From the NCBI GenBank assembly GCA_014529385.2, contig CM043966.1, positions 37,667,239-37,731,238 on the forward strand: DNA of 64,000 bases. Reading direction: 5' to 3'. The translations under genes were made by a program, and so were the position numbers. Numbering within the stretch: the first letter of the stretch is position 1; the number at the start of each line of letters is the position of its first letter. This stretch comes from Adiantum capillus-veneris (taxonomy: Eukaryota > Streptophyta > Polypodiopsida > Polypodiales > Pteridaceae). Below are positions 11,223 to 23,260 of the stretch, piece after piece. Below the pieces are notes generated by a model that had not been told where the DNA came from, searched no databases, and worked only from the letters and a program-made list of their open reading frames with translations.

Positions 11223-12199
11223 ATGTGTTAATTAAGGTCTTGGACCTAGGGAAAAGTTTAAGGTGCTAGGTTAAAATAAGTGATTTTTCACAAATTCAAT
11301 TAAAGAGGTATTTAATTGAAAATAAAAAAAGAAAAAAAGAGAGATAATTGTCCACATCTTTGAAGGAAGATTTTCATCAGGCCTACCACAAATTCATGGG
11401 TTTCAACATTAGGTTCATGAGGGCTTGCCTATCCCAACGCTATTCAATGCAAAAAAGCATGATGAAATGTCTAGATAGGAAATTTTCTCCTCCCACTCGG
11501 AGGATCAGGTGGTCACGATTTGGTGGAATTTTCTTCATTGATGTGGGAGAGTTAGAAGGTTTAGCACTAAATATGAAGACACTCAAATGGGCTGAAGATA
11601 TTCAAGTGATTGAAGTATACTTTCTCATTGGGATATAGAATCCAGAGGAAACCCTTGTAGTAGATGGTGTCCAAGTATCACAGAATCAGTGGGTGTTTGA
11701 TCTGGTGTCTAAAGCAATATACCCAACTAGAATTAGGCACATAGGTGTAGACCCTAGTTTTAGAGGACCCAGGTAAAGTAATAAACCCAGGTAGAATTAA
11801 GTCCATAGGTGTAGACCCTAGTTTTAAGGACCAAAAGATGTTGTATTTTAATCCTATATCTGATCCACCCATAGTCCACAAGATTCTAGTATAAGACTGT
11901 CATCACCCTTGTACATAGTAGGATCTTCATGGATTGTATTAGCTCTTGTACATACTGTGGTTATCATGGGTATGCTATTAGCAATTTTGTTTATGGTTTC
12001 GCAATTGTCTTCATCTAGTGTGTAAACTTTTTTAGTATGAAATAAATTGAAAGCATAAGCAAGATAGGTTTTTATTTAAAATTCCACTAATCCAATCCCA
12101 AGGTAATACTCGTGTAGATAGCCTTTACACTATTACTCAAGAGAAAAGTTTATACTAAAGAAAATATAGCTCCCTACCTTCAAGGGAGAGGGACCGAAT
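11223..12199. other. No recognised gene; short 64-bp tandem duplication
   Basis: The block AATTAGGCACATAGGTGTAG at 11731 recurs as AATTAAGTCCATAGGTGTAG at 11795. A 96-codon plus-strand frame (11348-11638) has no family I recognise and lies in decayed repeat DNA. Confidence 0.4.
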
Positions 12200-12884
12200 T
12201 TAGAGCGAGATGCCGAAGCATGGTGAGATGCTTTGGGCAACTTTTTCAAAGCTTCAGGAAAAATGCTCAAGAAAACCAAGCAATGCATATTCCATCTCAA
12301 CGGACATGGCAAACTTTGGTGGAAATAACACTGCAGAGATAATCCCAAAAAGTAGTCCATCTTGAGAGAAAATGAAGCAGGCAATCAAAGAACACTATCT
12401 CCCTCTTGCACATCGGGCTATTAAGATGCATGAATTCTTTGGTTTATGCTAGTTAGGACTTTCGCTGGAGGAGTATTACACAAAGTTTGTGTCTTTACAA
12501 CATTATTCTCCCCAGATGACCATGGAGCAACAAATTGCTCATTTCTGTCAAGGCCTCAACAAACCCCTAAGTACACGTCTCAAAGCCATGAGGCCTACAT
12601 CAATTCAAGATGCCCTTCTCATAGCCAAGCCTCTTGCAGCTGAAGGGACCAACCCTACCAAGATATATAATGATTATAATAACTTTAGGGGAAGAGCTAG
12701 GGGAACTTTTAACCAAGGATATCAACATTGTGGAGTAACTGCGGTAGTGAACTTAGAGCAAACCTTCCCAAACATTAAGAGCTATGGATGCCATCAAATG
12801 GGACACCATAGAATTGACTGCACAGAAGAGCAAAACCTTGTAACTACTGCTAGAGTTGTAATGGAAATGGCCTATGAACTTTGA
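12200..12884 (+). pseudogene. gag: Ty3/gypsy gag remnant
   Basis: The plus strand shows scattered Gag peptides: FHLNGHGKLWWK near 12280 (the usual L.G.A..WW block), then an open segment of 131 codons (12489-12884). That segment has EQQIAHFCQGLNKPLSTRL, typical of the C-terminal capsid, and a degenerate zinc knuckle YGCHQMGHHRIDC near 12785-12825 with its first cysteine missing. Frameshifts separate the parts, and no protease or RT follows. The diverged chromovirus LTR fragment starts just downstream, but I cannot show they belong together. Confidence 0.65.
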
Positions 12885-12929
12885 GAATAGCAGAATTAAG
12901 AGAATTAGAGTGATCATTTTTGTGAAACT

Positions 12930-13550
12930 ACTTTGAGAACATAGAGGGTAAACTTAATTAGTGGTAGCAACATAATTATAATACTTAATTAACTTGGCAT
13001 GAACAATACTTTTGCAAGAGAGAGAGTTAAATAACGTGACAAAAATTGAGGACCGGATTTATGTGGAGCCGGTCCCCCCTCCAATAGGCTTTTGTATTAT
13101 AGATTCTCCCATCAAGAGAGACTTGGTACAATACAATCTATGTGTTCCTTGTGACCTAGGTGATGCAATGAAGATTGAAAGCTTCATGCATCAGGAGCAT
13201 AACATAAACTTTGTAAAAGCATTAACTATCCCTAGCCTCAATCACAAGGCCTCAAACACCTTCAAAGGTGGAGAGAGCTAGCAAGGAATGAGGGTAGGGA
13301 AGAGGAAGAAGAAGCATTCATAGGAAAAAGAAATAGTTCTTCACTTATCATCACTCTTCTTGCTTAGCATAGCATAATAGCATAGTAATGAAGATGAAGA
13401 AGATGGCAAGCTTAAGCATTGAAGCATGTCTCTTGGTTGGATTTTCATTCCATAGCCATGCGTGTTGGTGTAGGCTCTCAGCTTCACAACAAGCTTGAAG
13501 AAGGAGATGGAGCTCTTGCACTTTGCACCTCACACCATGAGTGAGTGTGT

Positions 13551-13619
<69 letters not shown>

Positions 13620-14170
13620 ATTCCCCTCAAGCTAGCCCCCTCTTTGCTTTGGTCAACCCCCTCTTCTAGCTCATGAATGAAGCTCATTGGACCCCTTCAA
13701 GCCTAGCCAATCACATACAGAGTGAATATCAAGCAAGCATGCTAGCCTTGGGACAAGTGTCCCCCTTTCCCCTTTGAGAGAGAGGACTTGATAACTGCAT
13801 ACACAATTGATTGAATTAGCTAAATTATCATTGGACTCCTTGAGAGGCCCAATAGGCTTTAGGCACACCAGGAGGGCAACATGAAGAGGAATTTGACAAG
13901 TTTCCTTGTTACTTCTTTAGACAATGCTTGAATTGTGTGAGGGTGTGTGTTCTCTCTCTAGCTCCTACAATGAAGGATCGCCCCCCCTTGAGTAGGGATC
14001 ATGTTGACTTCTGGGAACACCTTGAACCCTTTAAGCTTGGGGAAGGTTCTCACCTCAAGCTCAGTCCTAGCACCTCAAGCACGACAAGCACATCAAGCAC
14101 CTTAGTTAGCAAGCACAACAAGCACCTCAAGCTTGGGCTGGGTTCCCACCTCAAGTACAGCCCTAGCTAA
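12930..14170 (-). repeat. Diverged LTR fragment related to the chromovirus LTR
   Basis: It aligns, with many changes, to the LTRs at 45886-47474 and 53173-54761. Shared blocks include GAGGACCGGATTT...GGAGCCGGTCCCCCCTCC (13048-13080), CTCCCATCAAGAGAGAC, the GT microsatellite position, and CCTTTGAGAG...GACTTGAT. Both arms of the hairpin GGACCGG/CCGGTCC (13050-13056, 13069-13075) are kept. Near 14030-14170 a short local duplication repeats the CTCAAGCTTGGG...CCTAGC block. Strand is given for the element that owns the LTR. Confidence 0.7.
13544..13618. repeat. (GT)n followed by a 54-nt poly(G) run
   Basis: About ten GT units (13544-13564) pass directly into an uninterrupted run of G from 13565 to 13618. 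The intact LTR copies have only a short GT tract at this position. Confidence 0.9.
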
Positions 14171-14224
14171 CCTTTGGAGGTCTTTAATGAAGCTAACCCT
14201 AAGGTATTTAAGCTCCATTAGGTA

Positions 14225-15551
14225 ACCTGTGACCACTAAAGATCATGTTCGGCTAGGCAATGGGCAGACATGTGAGATCTTAGGTGTTGGAGATGCTCAA
14301 TTGAAGTTTCAGAATGGCTCTTCTTTCACGCTGAAGAATGTGAGACATGTTCCCGTAATTACAAAGAGCTTGATCAGCATAGGTTTACTTGATGATGCTG
14401 GCTACATCACCACTTTTGGACAAAACATGTGGAAGATATCCAAGGGTTCGATGACAGTAGCACATGGAGTAAAGTCTAGAGGACTTTACATGATTTATGT
14501 ATCAAATGTCTCTAAAAATGTAATCAATGTAACCGAGCAGCCGAACGTTTCTTTGTGGCATAGCCAGTTAGGACATATGTCCAAGAAGGGAATGGAAATC
14601 TTGTCTCATTCTGGTTATTTGCTTGGCTTTTCATTTAATGATTTTGAATTCTGTGAACATTGTCTGTATGGTAACCAAACACAGCAGCCACATAAGCATA
14701 GAAGCAGTAGAAGAGATACACAGTTGGCACTTGTTCATAGTGATTTGTGTGGACCTATGCCTAACCTATCTCTAGGGGGAGCTTCTTACTTTATGACATT
14801 TATAGATGATTACTGGAGGAAAGTATGGGTTTAATTTCTCAAGCACAAGGATGAAGCGTTTAGTGTTTTCAAAACGTTTGTGACACTTGTGGAGAATCAG
14901 AGTGGCAAGAAGCTTAAATGCTTACGCACTGACAATGGTGGAGAGTATGTTTCAAAGGCCTTTCAGGACTTTTGTGAGTCAAAAGGTATAAAACGTGAAC
15001 TTACTACTCCTTACAATCCTCCTCAAAATGGTGTTGCTGAGAGGATGAATAGGACCATACAAGAGAAGGTCAGAAGTATGTTGTCTAATGCACAGCTGCC
15101 AAATGGGTTTTGGGCTGAAGCTGTATCAACAACTGTTCATCTTATAAATAGATCTCCTAGCAAGGTTTTGCAAAAGGATTCAGTGCCAGAGATGGTATGG
15201 TCAGGCAAAATGCCCTCATACAAGCATCTCAGAGTCTTTGGCTGTGAGGCATATACTCATGTTCCAAAGGAATTTAGGAACAAACTTGAGCCAAAGAGTA
15301 GAAAGTGCATCTTTCTAGGCTATGGTAATTCTGGTGAGATGGGGTACAGACTTTGGGATCCCGAATCCAGAAAGGTTATCTGCAGGAATGATGTTCACTT
15401 TAATGAATCCAAATATCATTCTATTCCAGAGAGGGTTGGGGAGATTAGAAGAGTTGTCTTCCAAGAAGATGGACCTGCACGTGCAAGAAAAAATGTCAGG
15501 GCTCAAGAGGAGCAAGGACAGGATAGATTGGAACCACGGGGTTGTGGCTGA
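14225..15551 (+). pseudogene. pol: Copia pre-integrase and integrase
   Basis: The frame enters within the protease/pre-integrase part (DHVRLGNGQ, KNVRHVPVITKSLISIG). It has the zinc finger block LWHSQLGHMSKKGME...FCEHCLYGNQ (H-H-C-C), then the D-D-E core: HSDLCGPM, LRTDNGGEYVS and PQNGVAERMNRTI. The C-terminal block CIFLGYG...YRLWDPESRKV is also present. Integrase inserts the cDNA into the host chromosome. A stop at about 14833 and a frame change near 15540 break it. Gag and the protease active site are missing: sequence upstream of 14222 is an unrelated LTR fragment. Confidence 0.92.
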
Positions 15552-16260
15552 GACTGAGCCACCTATTTTGCGTAGATCTGGACGTATCACGCGACCTCCT
15601 GATCGGTTTGTTCCATCTATGAACTATGTCATGTTGACTGATTGCAATGAGCCTTCATGTTACAAGGAAGCAATGAAAATGAAGGACTCCGGGAATTGGC
15701 AATTGGCCATGCAGTCAGAGATGACAGCTCTGCATAAAAACCAGACATTGAAGCTAGTTAAATTACCACAGGGCAAAAAGGCTCTACCTTGTAAATGGGT
15801 TTACAGGTATAAGATCACCGCTCATGATAGTCAGCCAAAGTACAAAGCAAGGCTTGTTGCCAAGGGCTTTCAGCAAGAACAAGGCATTGACTTTGATGAA
15901 GTCTTCTCTCCGGTGGTCAAGATGACTACATTGAGATGCTTTCTTCCATTGGTTGCCATATTAGATTTGGTGTTGCACCAAATGGATGTCAAGACAGCGT
16001 TCTTGCATGGTGATCTAGATGTGGAAATTCACATGCAGCAGCCAGAAGGGTTTGTTGAGAAAGACAAAGAAAATTTGGTATGCCAGTTGTTAAAGAGTCT
16101 TTATGGCTTAAAACAATCACCGAGGGCATGGTACCATAAGTTCCACAAGTTTATGCTTTCTCAAGGCTACAAACGTAGTGAGTTCGATCACCGTCTATAT
16201 ACAAAGAAGGCTAAGGATGGCAGTTGGCTGATCCTTATTTGTATGTGGATGACATGTTGA
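15545..16260 (+). pseudogene. pol: Copia reverse transcriptase, N-terminal part
   Basis: Continues Pol after a frame change. It reads RRSGRITRPPDRF, then KALPCKWVYRYK, YKARLVAKGFQQEQGIDFDEVFSPV, LHQMDVKTAFLHGDL and SLYGLKQSPRAWY, all canonical copia RT blocks. The frame is lost at about 16225, just before the active site. Apart from single-base shifts the protein is well preserved, so this copy decayed more recently than the copia at 2254-6643. Confidence 0.93.
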
Positions 16261-17217
16261 TTGCTGGCAAGCACTTGGAAGAAATTTCAGCTTTGAAGTC
16301 AAAGATGGCAAAATCGTTTGACATGAAAGACATGGGTGAGGCAAGTCATATACTCGGTATGCGCATTGAGAGAGACAGATCAAAGAAGTTGATTTGGTTA
16401 TCTCAAACAGAGTATATTGACAAGGTTTTGCAACGTTTCAATATGGAGAAGGGAAAGGCATTGAGTGTTCCATTGCCACCATATGTGAAACTTAGCAAAC
16501 AAGATTGTCCTGTGTCTGAGGAAGAACAAGTTGAAATGGATAAGATTCCATATGCTTCTGCAAAGGGTAGTTTGATGTATGCAATGATTGCTACTCGCCC
16601 AGACATTGCATTTGCAGTGGGAGTAGTAAGTCGATACATGTCAAACCCAGGCAAGAAACATTGGGAGGCAGTGAAAGGAATATTGAGATACCTGAAAGCT
16701 ACAAAGAGTATGCGTATATGCTATGGGAGTCAGGAGCTAAGTGTAAAGGGTTTTACAGACTCAGATTATGCAGGTGACTTAGACAACCGAAGGTCTACGT
16801 CAGGGTATGTCTTTACATTGGCTGGTGGAGCAGTATCATGGCGTTCTAGATTACAAGATTGTGTTACTCATTCTACTACAAGATTGTGTTACTCAGTCTA
16901 CTACAGAGGCTGAATATGTTGCAACACCAGAGGCATGCAAAGAATCAATTTGGCTTAATCGACTAGTAACAGATTTGGGAATCAAAGAAGAGATGCCCGT
17001 GTTATATTGTGATAGTCAGAGTGCTATACAAGTGGCTCGCAATCCAGTTTATCACTCAAAGACAAAGCATGTGGATGTGAAGTATCATTTCATCAGGGAA
17101 ATGCTCGAGGATAAGCAAATTCAGCTTGTCAAAGTTCACACCACAGAAAATCCTACTGATCTACTTACAAAAGGACTTCCCTTAGAGAGCTTTGCGCATT
17201 TTTGCAAGCAATTTGTA
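16224..17217 (+). pseudogene. pol: Copia RT C-terminal part and RNase H
   Basis: The frame resumes at LYVDDMLIAG, the RT active site YVDD, and runs through DMGEASHILGM to the RNase H start KGFTDSDYAGDLDNRRSTSGYVF. A 25-bp tandem duplication (16853-16877, 16878-16902) shifts the frame. RNase H then continues in another frame with STTEAEYVA, YCDSQSAIQVARNPVYHSKTKHVD and NPTDLLTKGL, ending near 17213. No PPT or LTR follows: a microsatellite and the inverted copy E begin at once. Confidence 0.92.
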
Positions 17218-17224
17218 TATATTA

Positions 17225-17901
<677 letters not shown>

Positions 17902-17912
17902 CCCCCCTTCCT
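17902..17912 (-). promoter_or_regulatory. Internal purine tract, copy E
   Basis: The minus strand reads AGGAAGGGGGG, preceded by CCATGCACTC...TCTGGGATGACTCA. The same ~55-bp block precedes the tracts at 20453 and 40707. It may act as a second polypurine tract. Confidence 0.6.
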
Positions 17913-18259
17913 AGAGTGAGTCATCCCAGAGAAACATGTGTCAGAGTGCATGGGAACAAAGTGTGTCTCTATGCATAGTTGTATATTATGGCTCTACAAT
18001 GCAAATCGAGGGTATGCATGTGGTAACAAAATGTTGTGCAAGAGATGGATTCTGAACAATAAGATCAGTGGGTTTTGATGGTGTGGTTATGGTGAAGCTG
18101 CGTGGTCCAAACAGAAGTAATTGTAGAAGACATGCTCTTTGTTTGACATTGGCCTCCTAAAGTTGTGACTTTACCTCGTTCTGCGATTGCGGGCTCTATT
18201 TTGGTCACCACACTGAAATTGCTTGGATGTTGTCTTCATTGGCGAGGCATCCCGTAAGC

Positions 18260-19383
18260 TATGATGTTTTGGTTTCCATACCCACTTGACCTGTTTTTCT
18301 TGTCAATGTTGAGATTGTATTAGCCTAGGTTTCTTGACAAAATCCTTGGTCAGTTTGTCGAGGTTAGATTTATGTTGATGCATCATGGGTGGGTTTGCAT
18401 TGCCTCATTGTTTTAGTATCCATAATTACTTTGGATTGGTTTGCATGATGGACTTTTTAACCCAGATTCTCCTTACCTTCATTGGCGAACATCGCTGGAT
18501 TAGAGCCGGTGGTGATTGGAGAGGTTCTCATACGTGGTCTGATTGGAAAAAGGGTGTGGCAAAAGATTGGTCCTTTTGTCTCAGCTGCAAGGTATTAGCC
18601 TGCCAGTTTGGTGTGGCTTGATAAGTGCGCATCCACGGCACTCCCAGAATAACTGCTTTGTTAAGATCCTTATCCTCAACCACATGAAACTGATGAGGAT
18701 AAATTGTTCCATCAACAGTTATTGGTAAATTCGCATGACCTAGATTGTCCATTGTGCCTTTGTTTGCCACTTTGAACCCCATTGTGTTTGGCATTAGAGG
18801 TTCCCTTGTGAGTTTTCTGAAAGTGAAGAAGTTAACAACATTAGCTCTTGCCTTAGTGTCCACTAATGCTCACTCGCGGTGGTGCCATCAGCAAGTTGTA
18901 ACCTAATGCGTAGATTCATGCCACCTAACCATGTAGCCTCCGTTTGTATGGATGTTATCGGAATAGTAGAGATACAATCATTCTGTTGTGCATTTCTTTA
19001 AAAGTTTGCTTGCTCCTTGCGCTTTAATATTTTGATTTTGGCTTCCTATTGTGCCTATTCCCAAATGTCATGTGCTTGACTTCTGCGTTGATCTGCTGCA
19101 TGTACTGTTTTGAGTTCTTATGGTGTCAGCGGAAGAAGATATTTCTTTAATCTGTAGCACTCGTCCAATTAGGCATCTCCTCACCTGCTAATGTTGCAAG
19201 TTAAATGGCGTCGCTTTGTGATATATCATGTGTTATAAAAGGCCCCATCCCTCGCTTTTACAATTTTTTGGAGTGTTGTTTGAAGGTATACATTAAAACG
19301 TAATCCCCTTTTTGGAACTTCTTGCTAATCACATGTTGATCATGGAAAGCCTTCATTTGTTTTTTTTTTAGCATACTCAACTA
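18260..19383 (-). pseudogene. pol: Integrase C-terminus joined to protease-like domain, copy E
   Basis: From 19383 downward the minus strand reads KKFQKGDYVLMYTFKQHSKKL and GPFITHDISQSDAI.LATLAGEEMPNW, the integrase C-terminal domain. Then RLKKYLLPLTP follows in one frame, joining the integrase end to the downstream protein. LQLADGT and LVDTKARANVV follow (18840-18930), an aspartyl-protease site with D-T-G-A-S mutated to D-T-K-A-R. Next comes the conserved VDGTIYPHQFHVVEDKDLNKAVILGVPW. The tail (18260-18520) has IWVKK, LWILKQ and KWVWKPK. Many stops; not functional. A retroviral-type protease normally lies before RT, so this position is unusual. Confidence 0.78.
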
Positions 19384-20290
19384 GCTGATGGAACAATAGA
19401 AAGAGCACTTGTAGATATTGGAGCAAGTGCCAATGCCATGCGATATTCTACATACCTTATGTTATCGCCTTCCATGATCGAACCAACCAAGATTGAGCTA
19501 AAGGAAACTAACAACTAAATGGTTAGTTTGGGATAATCTAATGTCTCAATTAACATTGACGGTAACCACTATGCACATCAAATCCACATCATGACTGATA
19601 TAGACCTAAATGATAAAATCATGTTGTGCATTTCATAGATGCGCACTTACAAAGCAGTTCCCAAGTGGCAAGACGACACTTTGAAGTATGATCTCAAGGA
19701 CATAGCTTATGTTATGCCCTTGGCACAAACTTATCATATTTGGAATGTACGGCCTTAGTCAGGAGAACCGACGGCAAGAGAAACACATTTAGATCATCAA
19801 CCGCAACAGTCTACAAACATTTGTGGAAAACTAGTTAAGCAAGTATGGGTCAAAAAGACAATTATGGCAACCAAACTGCAGCAGATATGGATACCCAAAG
19901 CATTGCTTAATAGTCAATCTTCCAACTCAACCAACCTAAGGTTCCAAGTTTCTCAAAGACCTCGACCAAAGCCAAAATGATGGCGAAAATCCAAAGAGCA
20001 ACTTAATGCTTCATCAGTCTTCACAAGGACAAATGGATGCCTAAATGTCAATCGGACCAGTCAATGAATGCTAAAGCACCAACATGGCAATGGATATCAA
20101 AACCTTTAAATCATCAAACATCATCAAAGTCTACCAAACCAATATTAAAGTGGGTACCTAGAGCCAAGCCACACAAAATCATGAACCAACCCATGATACT
20201 CACAAAATCAACCATCAAAGAGCGGGCAATTCGCCTTCAACAACTTTTGTGTTTGAAAAATGCAGCACAAATAAAATCTCACTAGTGAAA
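19376..20290 (+). pseudogene. Protease-like domain and W-motif tail, copy A
   Basis: QLADGTIERALVDIGASANAM at the start gives an aspartyl-protease-like site, D-I-G-A-S. The later block NIDGNHYAHQIHIMTDIDLNDKI matches copy E. The tail holds QVWVKK, QIWIPK, WQWISKP and KWVPR, then IKERAIRLQQLL, which recurs as IKERTSQLQQLM in copy C and IKQRAVELQLLL in copy B. In-frame stops (about 19516, 19540, 19640) show decay. The role of the repeated W-[IV]-x-[KR] motifs is unknown. Confidence 0.72.
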
Positions 20291-20452
20291 ACCGTTGAAC
20301 AATTGGTTCAATACCCACATCTTGCACAACACTATGTTACCCAATGCATCTCTTCCATAAGCATGATAGGGCCATATTTCACGGCCTTGCATAGACACGT
20401 TATTTGTGCCCATGCACATCACACAAACCTTCGTCTGGGGCGACTCATAATA

Positions 20453-20464
20453 GGAAGGGGGGAG
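20453..20464 (+). promoter_or_regulatory. Internal purine tract, copy A
   Basis: GGAAGGGGGGAG, preceded by CCCATGCACATC...TCTGGGGCGACTCA as in E and C. It resembles the true PPT of copy B (GGAGGGGGGAG) but lies between pol and the noncoding region, not next to an LTR. Confidence 0.6.
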
Positions 20465-21079
20465 TAACCGTAGTTAGAGCAGCGTACAGCAATATATTAG
20501 GCTGTAAGATGATGAGAGATTATGTGTACAATTTATAAAGTGTGTTATGGTGCTTAATTGATTTGCTTTTTTGTCGGCTTTTAACAGAATTTTTCTCTTA
20601 TCAAGCATAGTATTAAGCCATATTGACAAATTTTGATGGGTGAGATGCTTAGAGTGAGAGTATGTACATGCAAGTGTGAGGATATATATTTAACAAAAAA
20701 TTTGTTCAATTAATAATAATTTTTAGTAATTTTCTTGCCTTTTTAACCTAGTAATGATCAAAAATTAATAAACAGAGTCAAGAAATTCGGATTCAACTTC
20801 TGAAAGCAAGCACCAAACCTACAAAGCAAGAGCTTCAAGCATGTCTAATATGGAAGGATTTGGCACGTGTCAAAATTTGGGCCAACTTAAAATGGACTAG
20901 AATTGCAAAATCACGACCAATGAATGACCAGCTGTCCAATTGACAAATCGTCTGAGCCACAGGTGATATGACATGCAAAATATGGACAAGTAAGGTAATT
21001 ATGTACAATCCACTTGGGGCAAGCTAGGCACAAATATGCAAAATGGGCAAATCAAGCCTCATTTGCAGATAGTCACTTT

Positions 21080-21117
<38 letters not shown>

Positions 21118-22546
21118 TTTTTACCTAGAGCTATACGTCAAATTTTTGCTTGCTACGGCCACACCAAACACCCACCCTACACCATATTTCACAAGTATGA
21201 TCCTTACCAGTACATGAACAACTGTGAATGGTCAAATGTGCAAACAAACACTCACAACTACCGAATCAATCAAATCCGAGATGGGACTTTGAGAATCTAT
21301 CAGAGCACTTTAGGGAAGGCAAACCCAACTTGAATTAACAAACAAGTGCATGGGGAAGTCCAAAATTCCTAGTGAAATTCAACCATGCAATCACAATTTG
21401 GAAATGGGGTGGAACATGGGCCGCGATCCATAACCCCCAACCTCCAATTTCAAATTTGAGCAATGCAAAATCATGTTAATAAAAGCACCCAATCACAAAA
21501 GAATTTTTCTTCTGAACATGGATCACGATCCATGACCCCCAACTTGTTCAAACTGGAATGTTTTGATATAAACAATTTGCAAATGCTTTGGGAAGTGTGC
21601 CCTAATAAAATTGGTGCAAAATGGACATTCAAACCACCAACAACCAAGTGAAATTGGAATTTCAGTCAGCAAATGGTCATTTTGACCCACATATGGCAAA
21701 ATTGATCCAAACTTGGAAAAAAGAGCATCAATAGCTTGGAAAACATACTAGGAACCTACCCATGAAATTTTGTCGAATTTGGATGTTGAACATGGATCAT
21801 GATCCATGAATCCATCTGCAGATTTTGTCCAAACTGAGTGCAAAGTGTGTGTACAAGCTAGGGATTATGTAATGTGCCATCATTTTAGTTTTGGACCTAT
21901 AAAGTGCTTCACTTGTCAAGTTCAGCAATGTCAGAGAGTTAGAGACTGAAAGTATGTTTTTGATCTAATTGCAAAGTCAAAGAAAGCTTGTGTGAACTTA
22001 AGGTAGCACAAGATTTGCCAGAGAATGCCAAGAAAATGGTCCAAACTTGCCAAGGAGACTAAAGGGATCAAAGTGACTCCAATTGGGCCAGAAACCAACA
22101 AAAAACTAGGATTTGGGCAACACTTCAACATCGAATTATCAAAAGACAAAAATGCAAAACGGAATGATCACCATCAGGGATCAAAGTTTCCAACCAAAAC
22201 TAAATATGGCAAAGTCAGACCAAATTGGGATATAACTTGGGAAACTAGGAGAACTTGAGAGAAATTTGTCCAAATTTGAAAATAACTTCACGAGTGTGTT
22301 AGGATATGTTGTAGGAACATGTACCTCAAATTTCACTTGAAATGGTTGTTGAACATGGATCGCAATCCATGACCCCCTACAAGCTGTCATGATCAAATTC
22401 ATACTAGTAGGTTCTCAATGCCAAGACTAGACTAACCCTAAAGTTTCAAGTCATTTGAACTTCAAAACCCTTGTCAAAAAGCCAAAATTCTCTAAATCTA
22501 AGAAAATTTTCAAAAAGTGGCATGAACCAAACCTTGAAAACTTTGC
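20465..22546 (+). other. Noncoding region of copy A with class-2 palindromes
   Basis: About 2.1 kb without a gene, aligned with 40720-42650 of copy C. Four near-perfect palindromes with arms ATGGAT and ATCCAT lie at 21415-21431, 21517-21534, 21791-21808 (a perfect 18-mer) and 22354-22371. Most are preceded by GAA and followed by ACCCCC. Their centres vary. Steps are 102, 274 and 563 bp, the last about twice 281. Confidence 0.8.
21082..21114. repeat. (AG)16 microsatellite
   Basis: Lies at the same place in the family alignment as the (GA)~49 tract of copy E and the (CA)~20 tract of copy C. Confidence 0.9.
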
Positions 22547-23260
22547 CGCATTCCGATCATGTCACACCCTCAAACATCAAGTCGCAAAAGTGAAAAAAAA
22601 ACTTATTCACCTTTGTCACGATCGTATCTGAGCTTGGCTTGGACGTATCCTAGAGCCCACGACTCCGATCAGTGGGCTGCAAATTTCAACTATTTTTCCA
22701 TATCACGTGCTCTTCCAGAACCTTGGGGAGTTCAAAAAAACTCATTTCGGCGTGCCTACCAAAGCGGTCGAGTGAGCACACAATTGGCCCTCGGCAACCT
22801 TTCAACTAGCCATAACTTGCCCATTTGGACTCCGATTGATGAACCAAAAGACTGGCATGCTCCACAACTCGAGCACTTCATGTCCACCCATACAGATCAA
22901 CTCTGACCACGTGTCCCCACTTGCTTTGTCCATCGGGGATCTGCAAAGCATTCTATCTTCAGCCAATCATAACTTTCACACCGGGACTTCGTTTGAGGAG
23001 TCGTCTAAACTAGCTTCTAGAGCATCTCAACCACTACATTCCAAAGCACCAACTCAGCATCTCGAGCACCTTTACCTGTCACCCCAACTAGACCATTATA
23101 GAGCCTTTTTTACCAAAAAAAACCACATTAGACATACAATTCCACTATCATTTGCCTACCCATGTCCTCCACATTGACCTTAGCCCTTTGTCATGCACTT
23201 GCTAGCACCCATAGCCTGGCATAGAGCACTTCCAGGCACAGATCAACTTTGGATGCACCA
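22547..23260 (-). repeat. Left terminal repeat of the gag-only element
   Basis: Aligns to 26000-26710 from GCATTCCGATCA to GATGCACCA. Two internal segments carry similar text (CATAACTTGCCCAT...CTCCGATTG and CATAACTTTCACAC...CTTCGTTTG), so the repeat has an internal duplicated pattern. Taken as the 3' LTR because Gag reads on the minus strand. Confidence 0.75.

Noticed and set aside
11348-11638. 96-codon plus-strand ORF
   Set aside because: No family recognised and no conserved copy elsewhere in the window; length expected by chance.
13484-13687. Open frame with poly-proline and Thr-His repeats on the minus strand
   Set aside because: Produced by the poly(G) and GT tracts.
22559-23177. Two ORFs of ~115 codons, with similar ones at 26223-26581
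   Set aside because: They lie wholly in the terminal repeats and are not kept between the two copies.
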